From Blastocladiella emersonii ATCC 22665 (taxonomy: Eukaryota > Blastocladiomycota > Blastocladiomycetes > Blastocladiales > Blastocladiaceae), in assembly GCA_025594325.1 (NCBI GenBank), contig JANHCV010000011.1, forward strand, positions 806,001 through 870,000: DNA of 64,000 bases, given 5' to 3'. Within the stretch, counting starts at the first letter, position 1. Each line of letters starts with the position of its first letter. Positions 10,244 through 18,661 of the stretch are shown here, in pieces. The position numbers and the translations under genes were made by a program. The notes below the pieces were generated by a model. It had not been told where the DNA came from, did not search any database, and saw only the letters and a list, made by a program, of their open reading frames with translations.

Positions 10244-13200
10244 ATGAAGCGCTCGCACCCGCCGCCGTCCGCCGGGGACGTGACGCCGCGCGGCAAGTCG
10301 GCCCGCACCCGCCCGCCCGTGCCCCCGTCGCCGCTGCGCCTGCCGCCCCTCTCCGGCCCCGGCGCCGGCGCCCGCCACGCGACCAGTCCGCTCCAGGAGC
10401 CCGCCTTATCGGCTGCCGCCGGATCCGCCGCCGCCTCGGCCTCGGGTGCCGGCGCCACCGCGGACGACGAGGACGACGACGAGTCCAACAACGTCGCGGG
10501 CAGCCAGTCGGCGCTCCCGCCGTCGCAGTCGACGCCCGGTGGTGGCATTCTTCGGTACCGGACACGCGCTTTGATTGTGATCTGGCCCAGTCTGACCCGT
10601 CCGTGCATACATACACGTAGTCGCGCAAGCGGCATCCCGCACGACGACCGCCGCCGCTCGCTCGGCCGCCGCGTCAGCTTCGCCCCGCACGCCAGCATCC
10701 GCAACTTCCAGATCGTCCCCGCCGTCGAGTCGCCCGAGTCCGATCGGAGCTCGGAGGACGCATTCGACTTTGCGTTTGGTTCGAACGGCGACGAGTCGGG
10801 CGACGCGGCCGCTGCTGCCGATGATGATGATGACGACGACGATAGTGAGAGCGATGGCGAGATCCTGGCCGTGCTGCTCGGCAAGAACGCGCAGCAAGCG
10901 TATGTATCTCATCGGGCTCTCAATCGCGTCGTCCCTTTTCTGACCTCGATATCCCCGTCGCTGTCTAGTCCGGCGCCCTCGTTCCCGTGGAGCGACGACG
11001 ACGACTCCACCCTCACCGTCGCCAACCCGGAGCAGGACGCCGAACCAGAGTCGCCCGCGGCGGAGCCCGACGACGAGCCCGCTCCCGAGGACGGCGGCGA
11101 CGGCGACGGCGAGCAGTACTACCACGGCGACAACGACGAGGACCGCCACTACGACAACGACCACTACGATGCCGCGCCCGACGCCAGCAACAGCGCCGAG
11201 CACGACGAGTACGAGCACGAGTACGAGGTGCCCATCCCATCCGCGTCGCCCTCCTCGGTCAAGGAGGTGCCCGCGCACGACGCCGACGAGCAAAACTACG
11301 ACGCCGATACCAGCCACTACGACGAGCTGCCCGAGCGCGAGCCCGCGCCCGAGCACGCACACCCCCTCGTCGACCCGTACGCGCCCGACGACGGCCTCGA
11401 GTTCGAGCCCATCGACCCGTTCGACACCCCGGGCCGCCGCTACTCGTGGGGCAACTCGACCGTCGGCAACCGCACCCCGTCGTCCGCCGCGCGGGGCACC
11501 CAGGAGTTCACCATGAGCCTCTCCGCCCTGCGCAACGACGGCAACGGCGGCGACGACGACGAGGACACGTTCGGCTACCGCCGCGCGCCCTCGATCAGCT
11601 CGCGCGCCCGCGAAAGCCTCGCTCCCTCGCTTCCGGACCTCGAGCGGGACGCGCCGTACGAGACCGAGACCGAGCCCGAATACGCGGCTGAGCCGGGATA
11701 CGACCAGGGTGCCGCCGCCGGCACGCCTCCGCCCCCGCGCTCACCCTTCCCCGAAGACGACGACGCTGCGCCGACCCCGCGTGCGTCCCAGTACGATGCC
11801 GAGCCCACGCCGCGCCCAGCTGCTCCCTCCGCCTCCGCCGCTGCCGCGTCCTACGGCGATTACGGCTACGACGAGGCCGCTGCCGAACGCGTCCGACGCA
11901 GCCTGTCCACGGTGACCGAGCGCACCGAGCCCGACACGTCGCGCAGCACGGCCGTCTCGCCGGCCTCGGACCGCTCGCCCGGCGCGCTCGACACGCCCGC
12001 CGCGCCCGCCGCGTCGACCGCTCGGTCCTCGCCGCCCAAGAGCGAGATTTCGACGTGGCTCAGCCGCCGCCTTCTCGCTGCCGCCTCCTCCGCGGCGGCA
12101 CCGCCCATGTCGCCGCCCGTCCCCGCGGTCGCCGCACGCATGCACGCCGACCTGTTCGCCAACATCGTCACGCCGCGCGCCGACCGCACGGCACCTGCGC
12201 CCGCCCCCGCGACCCGCCCCATCTCGCCGGTCGTCGCCGCTGCACTCGCCTCTGCGGAATCCCTGCGCGCCCGCGGTCTCTCCCCGCGCACCTCGCCCGA
12301 GGCGGCGCAGCTGACGCAGGACCTGCGCGCCGCGCTCGAAAAGTCGCGGGCGCAACCGACCCGCGTCCCGCGCACCGCCAGCCCCGCGCCCGCGACGCCC
12401 GAGTCGCAGCGCATGGCCGATATCCGCGCGTCGCTCGCTGCGTCTCCGCGCCGCGGCAGCAGCAGCGGGAGCGGCGGCGGTGGCACACCCGGCTCGGCGG
12501 CCGCCGACCGCGAGCGCCAGCTCGACGCCGAGGCTAGGGCCCGCATCGAGCGCCTGCAGAACTCGCTCGGCGAGCTATCCGCGACCGTTGACTCGTCCAG
12601 GCTACAGCAGATGCGGATTGCGACCGAGGCATCGGCGATCGCTCAGTACGCGGCGTCGCCGCGGCGAGCGAGTGGTGCGGGCGCATCGGCGAATTGGCTC
12701 GCGACGCCTAGAGGGGGTAGCAGCGCCGCTGCCGCGCGTGTACCGGAGCCCGAGCTCGGAAACGCCGGGTCGCCGCAGTGGCGCTCCAACTCGGGTTCGG
12801 CGTCGGCCTCGGGCGCGTCACCGTCGTCGTCATCGGCAACCGCGGCATCGGCAACCGCGGCGGCCGCTGCTGCGCGGGCACCGGAGCCCGGGATCGCGGA
12901 CATCGAGCCGCCGCCGCAGTGGAGCTCCAACTCGGCGTCGTTGTCAGCCTCGGGCGCCTCGTCATCGGCAACCGCCACGGCCGCTGCTGCAGCATCGGCC
13001 GCTTCATCCACCACCGCGGACTCGCCCTTCACGGCGAGCGTGAACCGCTTCCTCGACGAGACCGCCGAGCGCCAGCGTGCGCTCGTGGCCGAGTTCGCCT
13101 CCATCTCCTCGTCATCCTCGTCGTCCGCCATGGGCCCGCCGCGCCTGCTCACCCCGGCGCACCGCCGCGTACTCGAGTCGAGTGCGGGCGGCGGCGGCAG

Positions 13201-15094
13201 CGACTTTGACAGCCCGCTGCGCCGCCTGACGGCCGAGAGCGACGACGTCATGGACCTCATGCAGGAGACGATCCCCGAGGGCGCGTTTGATCTCGACGAC
13301 GCCATGGAGCTCGAGGGCGGCAGCGACGTCGAAGAGGCGGACGCGGACATTGACGTGGACGCGGTACCGCGGCACGTTCCGGGCGGCGAGCTCGTCAAGC
13401 GCGCGCAAAAGGCGGGCAAGCGGCTCGGGTTCGACGAGCACGGGCGGGTGACGGCCGAGTCGCTGCTCCGCGCGGCGGGGGTCGTGTTCCCGCCGACGGC
13501 GGCGCACGACCGCCCCATGACCCTGCGCGTGCCCGTGTCGCTGCACCACGCGGTGGCGCTGTCGTGGCCGCAGCTCGAGCTGCTGCACCAACTGTGCGGC
13601 AACATGCTGCGCGAGATTGAGGCGCTGGCGCCGGAACTCGACCGGCTCGAGGCGCGCGCGCGCACCGAGGCGGGCAACCTGGCGGCACGGTGGCGCGAGG
13701 TCCAGGACCGCCCGCAGCTGCAGGCCTTCTACCTCGAGCAGCTGCAGCAGTACCACGCGGCCGCGGTGCTCGTCGCGCAGCGCACCCGCATGCACGCGCA
13801 CAACGAGTACCTGCAGCAGCTCATGGAGCACCTCGAGGCCACGCGCAAGTCGCTCGAGGCCGACGACCAGAGTCTCGAGCACCGCGTCCAGGTCATGGGC
13901 ACCATCGAGCGCGACCTCGCCGAGCTCGTCGAGAACAAGGCCGAGCAGCGGCTTATCGAGCAGACGCGCTTTGAGGAGTCGCGCCGCGGGTTCGAGGAGC
14001 GCATCCACGCCGCGCGTGTCCGCGTCGAGGAGCTCCGCCGTCGCCGCACGTCCGTGCTCGACGACGTCGCCGCCACCCGCACGCGGCTCGAGTCGCTCAA
14101 GGCCGAGGTCGCCGGGAAGCGCACCGCCAACGACGCCGGCCGCGTCCGCATCGCCGCGCTCGACCGCCGCATTGCCGAGGCACGCAACATGCCCACCGTC
14201 GACGACTACCGCGGGCAGCGTGACATGTACAAGTTCATCGTGGCCGTCACCGGGTGGGAGATTGACGAGGAACAGTCGACGTGGGGGCCTGATACTGTCA
14301 CCGACGCCGACGACGCTTCGTGCAGCCCCGGCGCCACAATCACGCGCCGCGTCGCCCTCGATGAGCAGCGCAAGGACCTCGTGCTCGTGTACCGCAAGGG
14401 CCTGCAGCTCCTGCTGCGGTACAACCCGGATACCGCGTGGGAGCTGATCTCGGCGTCGCTCACGCCGCTCCGCAAACGGTTCGGCCCGCACGTCGTGCAC
14501 CAGCTCGCGCCCGGGATCCCTGCGCGCGCCGGCGCCGTCAACAAGATCGCCGAGGCCGAAGCCGCGGCTGCCATGGGTTCCGACTCCGCCGACCCATCGA
14601 CAACCACTTCGGCCGCCGCCGCCGCCGCCTCGGCCGCGGGATGGTCCGAAGTCGACGGCGCGGTGCGCTGGATCGCGCGACGGTGGGACGCATGGACGGC
14701 TTTGGTCCCGCACTGGTCGCACGCGCTGGCGGCGCACGCGGGCACGCTGACGGTGCAGGACGGCGACGTGGATCCTGCGTCGGGCCTGCCGCGGCAGCTC
14801 GTCGTGCTCAAGGTGCGCCTGACGGGCCGCGGCACGCGGTACTGGGTCGACCTGCACCTGTCGGTCGACCCGTGGACGTGGCGGCCCGGCGTGCCCGTGT
14901 CGGTCGACGTCACCTGGCGGTACGGCACGCTGCCGATTGCGCAGTGCAACGCGGCCGCGCGCGACGCGGTTCTCGCGGAGGACGCGCGCGGGGAGAAGAG
15001 TCGCGGGCATTGGGTCGCGATCGCGGACGCGTACAAGCGCGTGCTCGAGGACGCGAACCCGACGGCGGCCACGGCCGCGTCGCTCGCGCAGTGA
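10244..15094 (+). CDS. Kinetochore scaffold KNL1/Spc7-like
   Basis: The reading frame is open for 1616 codons, but two frame-preserving introns are likely: 10555-10620 (66 nt, GTACCG..CGTAG) and 10900-10968 (69 nt, GTATGT..TCTAG). Splicing them leaves about 1571 residues. The first splice joins GGGILR to an Arg-rich stretch and then GRRVSFAPHASI (about residue 120), the RVSF docking motif for PP1 that sits at the N terminus of KNL1 proteins. A long Ser/Ala/acidic low-complexity middle follows. An Spc7-type block (ETIPEGAFDLDD, then KRLGFDEHGRVTAESLLRAA) leads into a coiled coil at about 1070-1270 and a C-terminal RWD-like region with Trp-rich strands (WRPGVPVSVDVTWRYG). Role: outer kinetochore, checkpoint and MIND/Ndc80 network binding. 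Clear MELT repeats were not seen apart from a possible VMDLMQET. A poly(A)-like AATAAA lies near 15125. Confidence 0.82.
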   Translation: MKRSHPPPSAGDVTPRGKSARTRPPVPPSPLRLPPLSGPGAGARHATSPLQEPALSAAAGSAAASASGAGATADDEDDDESNNVAGSQSALPPSQSTPGGGILRYRTRALIVIWPSLTRPCIHTRSRASGIPHDDRRRSLGRRVSFAPHASIRNFQIVPAVESPESDRSSEDAFDFAFGSNGDESGDAAAAADDDDDDDDSESDGEILAVLLGKNAQQAYVSHRALNRVVPFLTSISPSLSSPAPSFPWSDDDDSTLTVANPEQDAEPESPAAEPDDEPAPEDGGDGDGEQYYHGDNDEDRHYDNDHYDAAPDASNSAEHDEYEHEYEVPIPSASPSSVKEVPAHDADEQNYDADTSHYDELPEREPAPEHAHPLVDPYAPDDGLEFEPIDPFDTPGRRYSWGNSTVGNRTPSSAARGTQEFTMSLSALRNDGNGGDDDEDTFGYRRAPSISSRARESLAPSLPDLERDAPYETETEPEYAAEPGYDQGAAAGTPPPPRSPFPEDDDAAPTPRASQYDAEPTPRPAAPSASAAAASYGDYGYDEAAAERVRRSLSTVTERTEPDTSRSTAVSPASDRSPGALDTPAAPAASTARSSPPKSEISTWLSRRLLAAASSAAAPPMSPPVPAVAARMHADLFANIVTPRADRTAPAPAPATRPISPVVAAALASAESLRARGLSPRTSPEAAQLTQDLRAALEKSRAQPTRVPRTASPAPATPESQRMADIRASLAASPRRGSSSGSGGGGTPGSAAADRERQLDAEARARIERLQNSLGELSATVDSSRLQQMRIATEASAIAQYAASPRRASGAGASANWLATPRGGSSAAAARVPEPELGNAGSPQWRSNSGSASASGASPSSSSATAASATAAAAAARAPEPGIADIEPPPQWSSNSASLSASGASSSATATAAAAASAASSTTADSPFTASVNRFLDETAERQRALVAEFASISSSSSSSAMGPPRLLTPAHRRVLESSAGGGGSDFDSPLRRLTAESDDVMDLMQETIPEGAFDLDDAMELEGGSDVEEADADIDVDAVPRHVPGGELVKRAQKAGKRLGFDEHGRVTAESLLRAAGVVFPPTAAHDRPMTLRVPVSLHHAVALSWPQLELLHQLCGNMLREIEALAPELDRLEARARTEAGNLAARWREVQDRPQLQAFYLEQLQQYHAAAVLVAQRTRMHAHNEYLQQLMEHLEATRKSLEADDQSLEHRVQVMGTIERDLAELVENKAEQRLIEQTRFEESRRGFEERIHAARVRVEELRRRRTSVLDDVAATRTRLESLKAEVAGKRTANDAGRVRIAALDRRIAEARNMPTVDDYRGQRDMYKFIVAVTGWEIDEEQSTWGPDTVTDADDASCSPGATITRRVALDEQRKDLVLVYRKGLQLLLRYNPDTAWELISASLTPLRKRFGPHVVHQLAPGIPARAGAVNKIAEAEAAAAMGSDSADPSTTTSAAAAAASAAGWSEVDGAVRWIARRWDAWTALVPHWSHALAAHAGTLTVQDGDVDPASGLPRQLVVLKVRLTGRGTRYWVDLHLSVDPWTWRPGVPVSVDVTWRYGTLPIAQCNAAARDAVLAEDARGEKSRGHWVAIADAYKRVLEDANPTAATAASLAQ

Positions 15095-15174
15095 GAAGAA
15101 CGCAGAGTGGCACAATAGGTAGTGTAATAAATGCGTTTTTATACAGGCTAAGAAGGGGTTTCCACCGAGCGCGA

Positions 15175-15292
15175 CTACTCCTTGCGTGGGCGCTTGTTGC
15201 GGCGACCCATACCCGACTCGGGCTTGGCGGCGGCCTTGCGCTTGACCGAGTCGACGAGCGCCGAGAGCGACTTGGTGGCGGCTTCCGGCGCC

Positions 15293-15339
<47 letters not shown>

Positions 15340-17529
15340 CGAGGGAGCCGCAGCCGCACCCGCCTTGGGCGCGGGCGCGTTGGTGGCAATCGCGCGCTGG
15401 CGGCGCTTGGCCTTGAGCAGCTCCTTCATGCCGTCGGTCTCGCGGAAGTGCGGGTTGGTTGGGTCGATGGCGAACTCGGACTCGTTGAACACGGACCGGA
15501 ACCGGTCGTCGGCAATGTCGACCTTGAAGTTGGCGACGCCGTCCTCCTCGTCCTCGCGCCGGGCCTCGTCCTCGCGCTGCTTGCGCTTCGACTTTTTCTT
15601 CTCCTTCTTGGTCAGCGGCTTGATCTCCTCGTCGTCGCCGTCGTCGCGCGCGACAGCGGGCTTGGCCGGCTTCTTCTTGTCCTTCTTGCCGGCCACGACC
15701 ACCGTGTCGGCCGACTTGCCGCTGCGCTCGGCGCGCTCGACGGCGTCCATGTCGACCTCGGCCGCGAAGAAGGGGTCGTTGAACCCGAGATCCTCGTCGC
15801 CGTCGTCGCCCATGAAGAACCCGTCCGCGCCCTCGCCGTCCGAGCCCGAGTGCTCGTCGACCGCCGCGGCACCGCGCCCGCCGCGGCCAGCCTTGCGGGC
15901 CTCGCGCTTCTCGCGCTGCTTGCGCTGGTACTTTTCGATGGTGGTCTCGTTCTCGAGGCGCTTGCGCTCCTCGCGCTCCTTGATGAGCATCTCGGCCTTC
16001 TCGGAGAGGCCGGGCGCGAACGAGATCTCCATGTCGCCCGTCACCTCCTCGTCGCTGTCGCTGCCGTCGACGCCGCGGCGCGCCTTCTTGCTGTTGCTGC
16101 CGCCAGCGCCGGGGTTCTTGGACTTGTCGAGGCCGAGGAGCGCGAGGTACTTGGCGCGCTGCGCCTCGGGGTCCTCGCCGTCGCCGCCACCGTCCTCAGC
16201 GTCGTCGTCCGAGTCCGAGGCAATGTACGCCGAAAAGTCCATCTTGTCGAGCTCGTCCTTGCCGAGCTTCTTGCGGGTGACGAGGGCGCGATCCGGGTCG
16301 TCCTCGTCCCAGGTGAGCTTGACGTTGGTGTGCTGGAGCGCCTTGGTCTCGAACTTGATGGGCTTGTACGAGAAGTCGGCGGCGGCGGCGGACGTGGCGA
16401 CATCGCGCGGCTCGTCGTCGTCGAACGAGGTGTCGTCGGGGATGAACCGCAGGTCAAAGAAGTTACTGGTCGCCTCGAACTCGGTGCCGTCGACGGCGCG
16501 GAACACGGTGGCGGCCGTCTCGACGGCGTCGCACTCGACCACCGCGTAGTAGTACCGCAGCCGCTCGAGCTGGTACCGGCGCAGCGCGATCGGGTCAAAG
16601 TCGGCGTCGTCCTCCTCCATCTCGCCCGTCCGCACGTTGCGCTTGAACCGCGGCTTCTCGGGCGACGCGAGCGTCGTCGGGTGCTCCTCCTCCATCGGCT
16701 CGTCGCCCTCCTCGTCACTCGACTCCTCCTCGTCAGCCGACTGGTCAACGGGCACCGCGACAGCGCCGCCGATCATGGGCCCGAACCGGGCCTCGTGGGC
16801 CATGCGCTCCTTGCCGAACTCGGACGGGTACACGGTCACGGAGACGATGGCGGCGCCCTGCGGCTTGAGCGAGTCGAACACCTTGTACAGGTCGGCGGCC
16901 TTGATGTGGTCCCAGTCCATGTTGACGACGGCGAACCGGCGCGTCGCGTCGCCCAGCGGGATCTCCTTGCGGTCCAGCACCTCGTCGAACACGGCCTCCT
17001 CGTCGTCGGCGTCGTCGCCGAGATCGAGCGCGTCCACGTCCGAGTCCGAGTCGTCGGACCCGTGCGCGGAGCCCGCGGCGTCGTCGTCGCTGTCGCTCGC
17101 CTCGCCGCGGAGAAGTGCGGCCATGCGCGCCGCGCGGGCGTCCTCGTCCTCCTCGTCCTCGTCATCCGACGACGACTCCGAGTCGGCATCCGACGCCTCC
17201 TTCTCCTTGTCGCCCTCCTCCTTCTCGTCCTCGTCGTCGGACGAGTCAAAGTCGTAGAAGCGGTGGAGCTCGTCGGTCTTGGCGGACTCGGCGACGCGGC
17301 GGCCGTACTTGTCGACGGGCGGGGCGGTCTTGAAGTCGTCGTCGGCGTTGAGCAGGTCCTTGAACCGGCGGTCGACCTTGACCTTGGCGTTCTTCTTCTT
17401 GATGGGCGCGAACCGCGGGTCCTTGTGGACCGACGCGAACCGCGAGTCGTCGATCACGGGCAGCGGCGCGAGCTTCTCCTTGCCGGCAGCAGCGGCGGAG
17501 GGCAGCGGCGTCTTGCGTTTGCGGGCCAT
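15175..17529 (-). CDS. ESF1: ESF1-like pre-rRNA processing factor
   Basis: Intronless, 784 residues. It starts MARKRKTPLPS and has the ESF1 N-terminal motif (DDSRFASVHKDPRF, then RRFKDLLNADDDF), long acidic Asp/Glu/Ser tracts, a NUC153/RRM-like core (VNMDWDHIKAADLYKVFDSL, AAIVSVTVYPSEFGKERM) and the C-terminal NUC153 motif (FKVDIADDRFRSVFNESEFA). These are hallmarks of nucleolar Esf1, needed for early 18S rRNA maturation in the small-subunit processome. A run of about 15 alanines is encoded by a (GGC)n tract at 15293-15338. It converges on KNL1 with 80 bp between the stops. The promoter at 17530-17711 carries ACGCGT at 17610 and 17655 and CACGTG at 17639. Confidence 0.92.
15293..15338. repeat. 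(GGC)n trinucleotide run in ESF1
   Basis: About 15 tandem GGC units, read on the minus strand as GCC, encode poly-alanine near the ESF1 C terminus. It is likely length-polymorphic and is in frame. Confidence 0.85.
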
Positions 17530-17711
17530 GGTGTTGATGCGTAGCGGGTGCCGGTTTAACTGTGGCGCAGCTCAAGGAGTCGAGAGCGTGAGGACAAGGA
17601 GGTCGGAAAACGCGTCGCAAGCAAAAGTGCGTTTGCGTCACGTGGCGGCGCCTGACGCGTCGCGAGGGCGAGCGGGGTGGTATTCACAGTTTATACATTT
17701 AACGACTACCG
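17530..17711 (-). promoter_or_regulatory. ESF1 promoter with ACGCGT and CACGTG boxes
   Basis: Between the ESF1 start and the SF3A2 stop. ACGCGT at 17610 and 17655 flank CACGTG at 17639. The same word pair recurs before METTL5 and GPATCH4. Confidence 0.5.
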
Positions 17712-18404
17712 CTACCGGGACCCGTACGCGGACCGGTACAGGAGCTGGAGCGCGTACTGCTTCGTTTCGGGGTCCCAGAACGTGAAGAACTTGCCCTCGG
17801 ACAGATCAATCTCGCGGGCGGGGACCTTGAATGCGACCGTCTCGTACGGCTCAGCGGCGACGACCACGTACTGCCAGTTGCGGTCGGGCACCTCGATGCG
17901 CTGCTCGAAGGCGCCCATGAACCGGTGGCGGGGCTTCTCGCCCTTGGCGATCTCCGGGTACGCGATGCGGAACAGGAACCCGTGCTGCTTCGTCTCCGGG
18001 TCGCGCACCTTGAGCACCTCGTACCCGGGCCGCCCGATCTTGATGAACTGCTTCTTGGGCACGCCGAGCGCGTCGGCCACGGGCTGCGCCGCGAGCTGTG
18101 CGGGCGTCGGGCCCTGCGCCGCGGCGCCGATCCGCGCCTCGCGCGCGTGGCGGCGCGCCAGGTTCGCCTGGTGCTTCTTGCCCTGCGTGTGCGCGAGGTA
18201 GCTGCCCTCGTTGGTGTGCAGCGTCAGGCACAGCTTGCACTCGTACGAGCCCAGGTGGTTCTTGAGGATGTACGGGTCCTTGGAGATGTCAATCGTCTCG
18301 AGCGCCAGCTTGCGCAGCCGCTCGCGGCGGTCCACGTTGCTCTCGCTCGAACCCGCCACGCCGCCGGAACCGGGCTTCGAGCCGACGCGGTTCTGGAAAT
18401 CCAT
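17712..18404 (-). CDS. Splicing factor SF3A2 (Prp11/SAP62)
   Basis: Intronless, 230 residues, ATG at 18404. It starts MDFQNRVGSKPGSGG, the signature N terminus of SF3A2. A matrin-type C2H2 zinc finger lies at about 54-79 (YECKLCLTLHTNEGSYLAH then QGKKHQ), followed by conserved blocks (KIGRPGYEVLKVRDPETKQH, PRHRFMGAFEQRIEVPDRNW, GKFFTFWDPETKQYALQLLY). It is part of the SF3a complex of U2 snRNP, needed for branch-site recognition. The animal Pro-rich C-terminal tail is absent, as in yeast. It is notable that a core splicing gene has no intron in a window where most genes do. Confidence 0.95.
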   Translation of the reverse strand: MDFQNRVGSKPGSGGVAGSSESNVDRRERLRKLALETIDISKDPYILKNHLGSYECKLCLTLHTNEGSYLAHTQGKKHQANLARRHAREARIGAAAQGPTPAQLAAQPVADALGVPKKQFIKIGRPGYEVLKVRDPETKQHGFLFRIAYPEIAKGEKPRHRFMGAFEQRIEVPDRNWQYVVVAAEPYETVAFKVPAREIDLSEGKFFTFWDPETKQYALQLLYRSAYGSR

Positions 18405-18661
18405 TGCAGTAAGCTGGGTGGTTGGGTATTGGTTTGATTCGTTCGGTGTGTGCGAGGGGGGTGAAGGGGGAGCGCGTCGTTTGCGACCACTCCGACCGCG
18501 TCAGCCCGCGACCATGGCCACTGACCACCGACCACCAACCTCCTCAGTCCTCCGCGGCCAACAGATTGTTGGTAGACCGACCACGGCCGCCAGTCACCGA
18601 GGAGGAAGTAGCACATAACTGCTGGTTTATGATCATGTACACCCACAACCTCCTCCACCCG

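Noticed and set aside
13112..15115. 667-codon minus-strand frame over KNL1
   Set aside because: Arg/Val/His-rich shadow of the KNL1 coding frame.
14437..17544. 1035-codon open frame on the plus strand over ESF1
   Set aside because: It is antisense to a clearly conserved ESF1 and is Val/Leu/Arg/Gly-rich, as expected from GC-rich third positions. No conserved motif.
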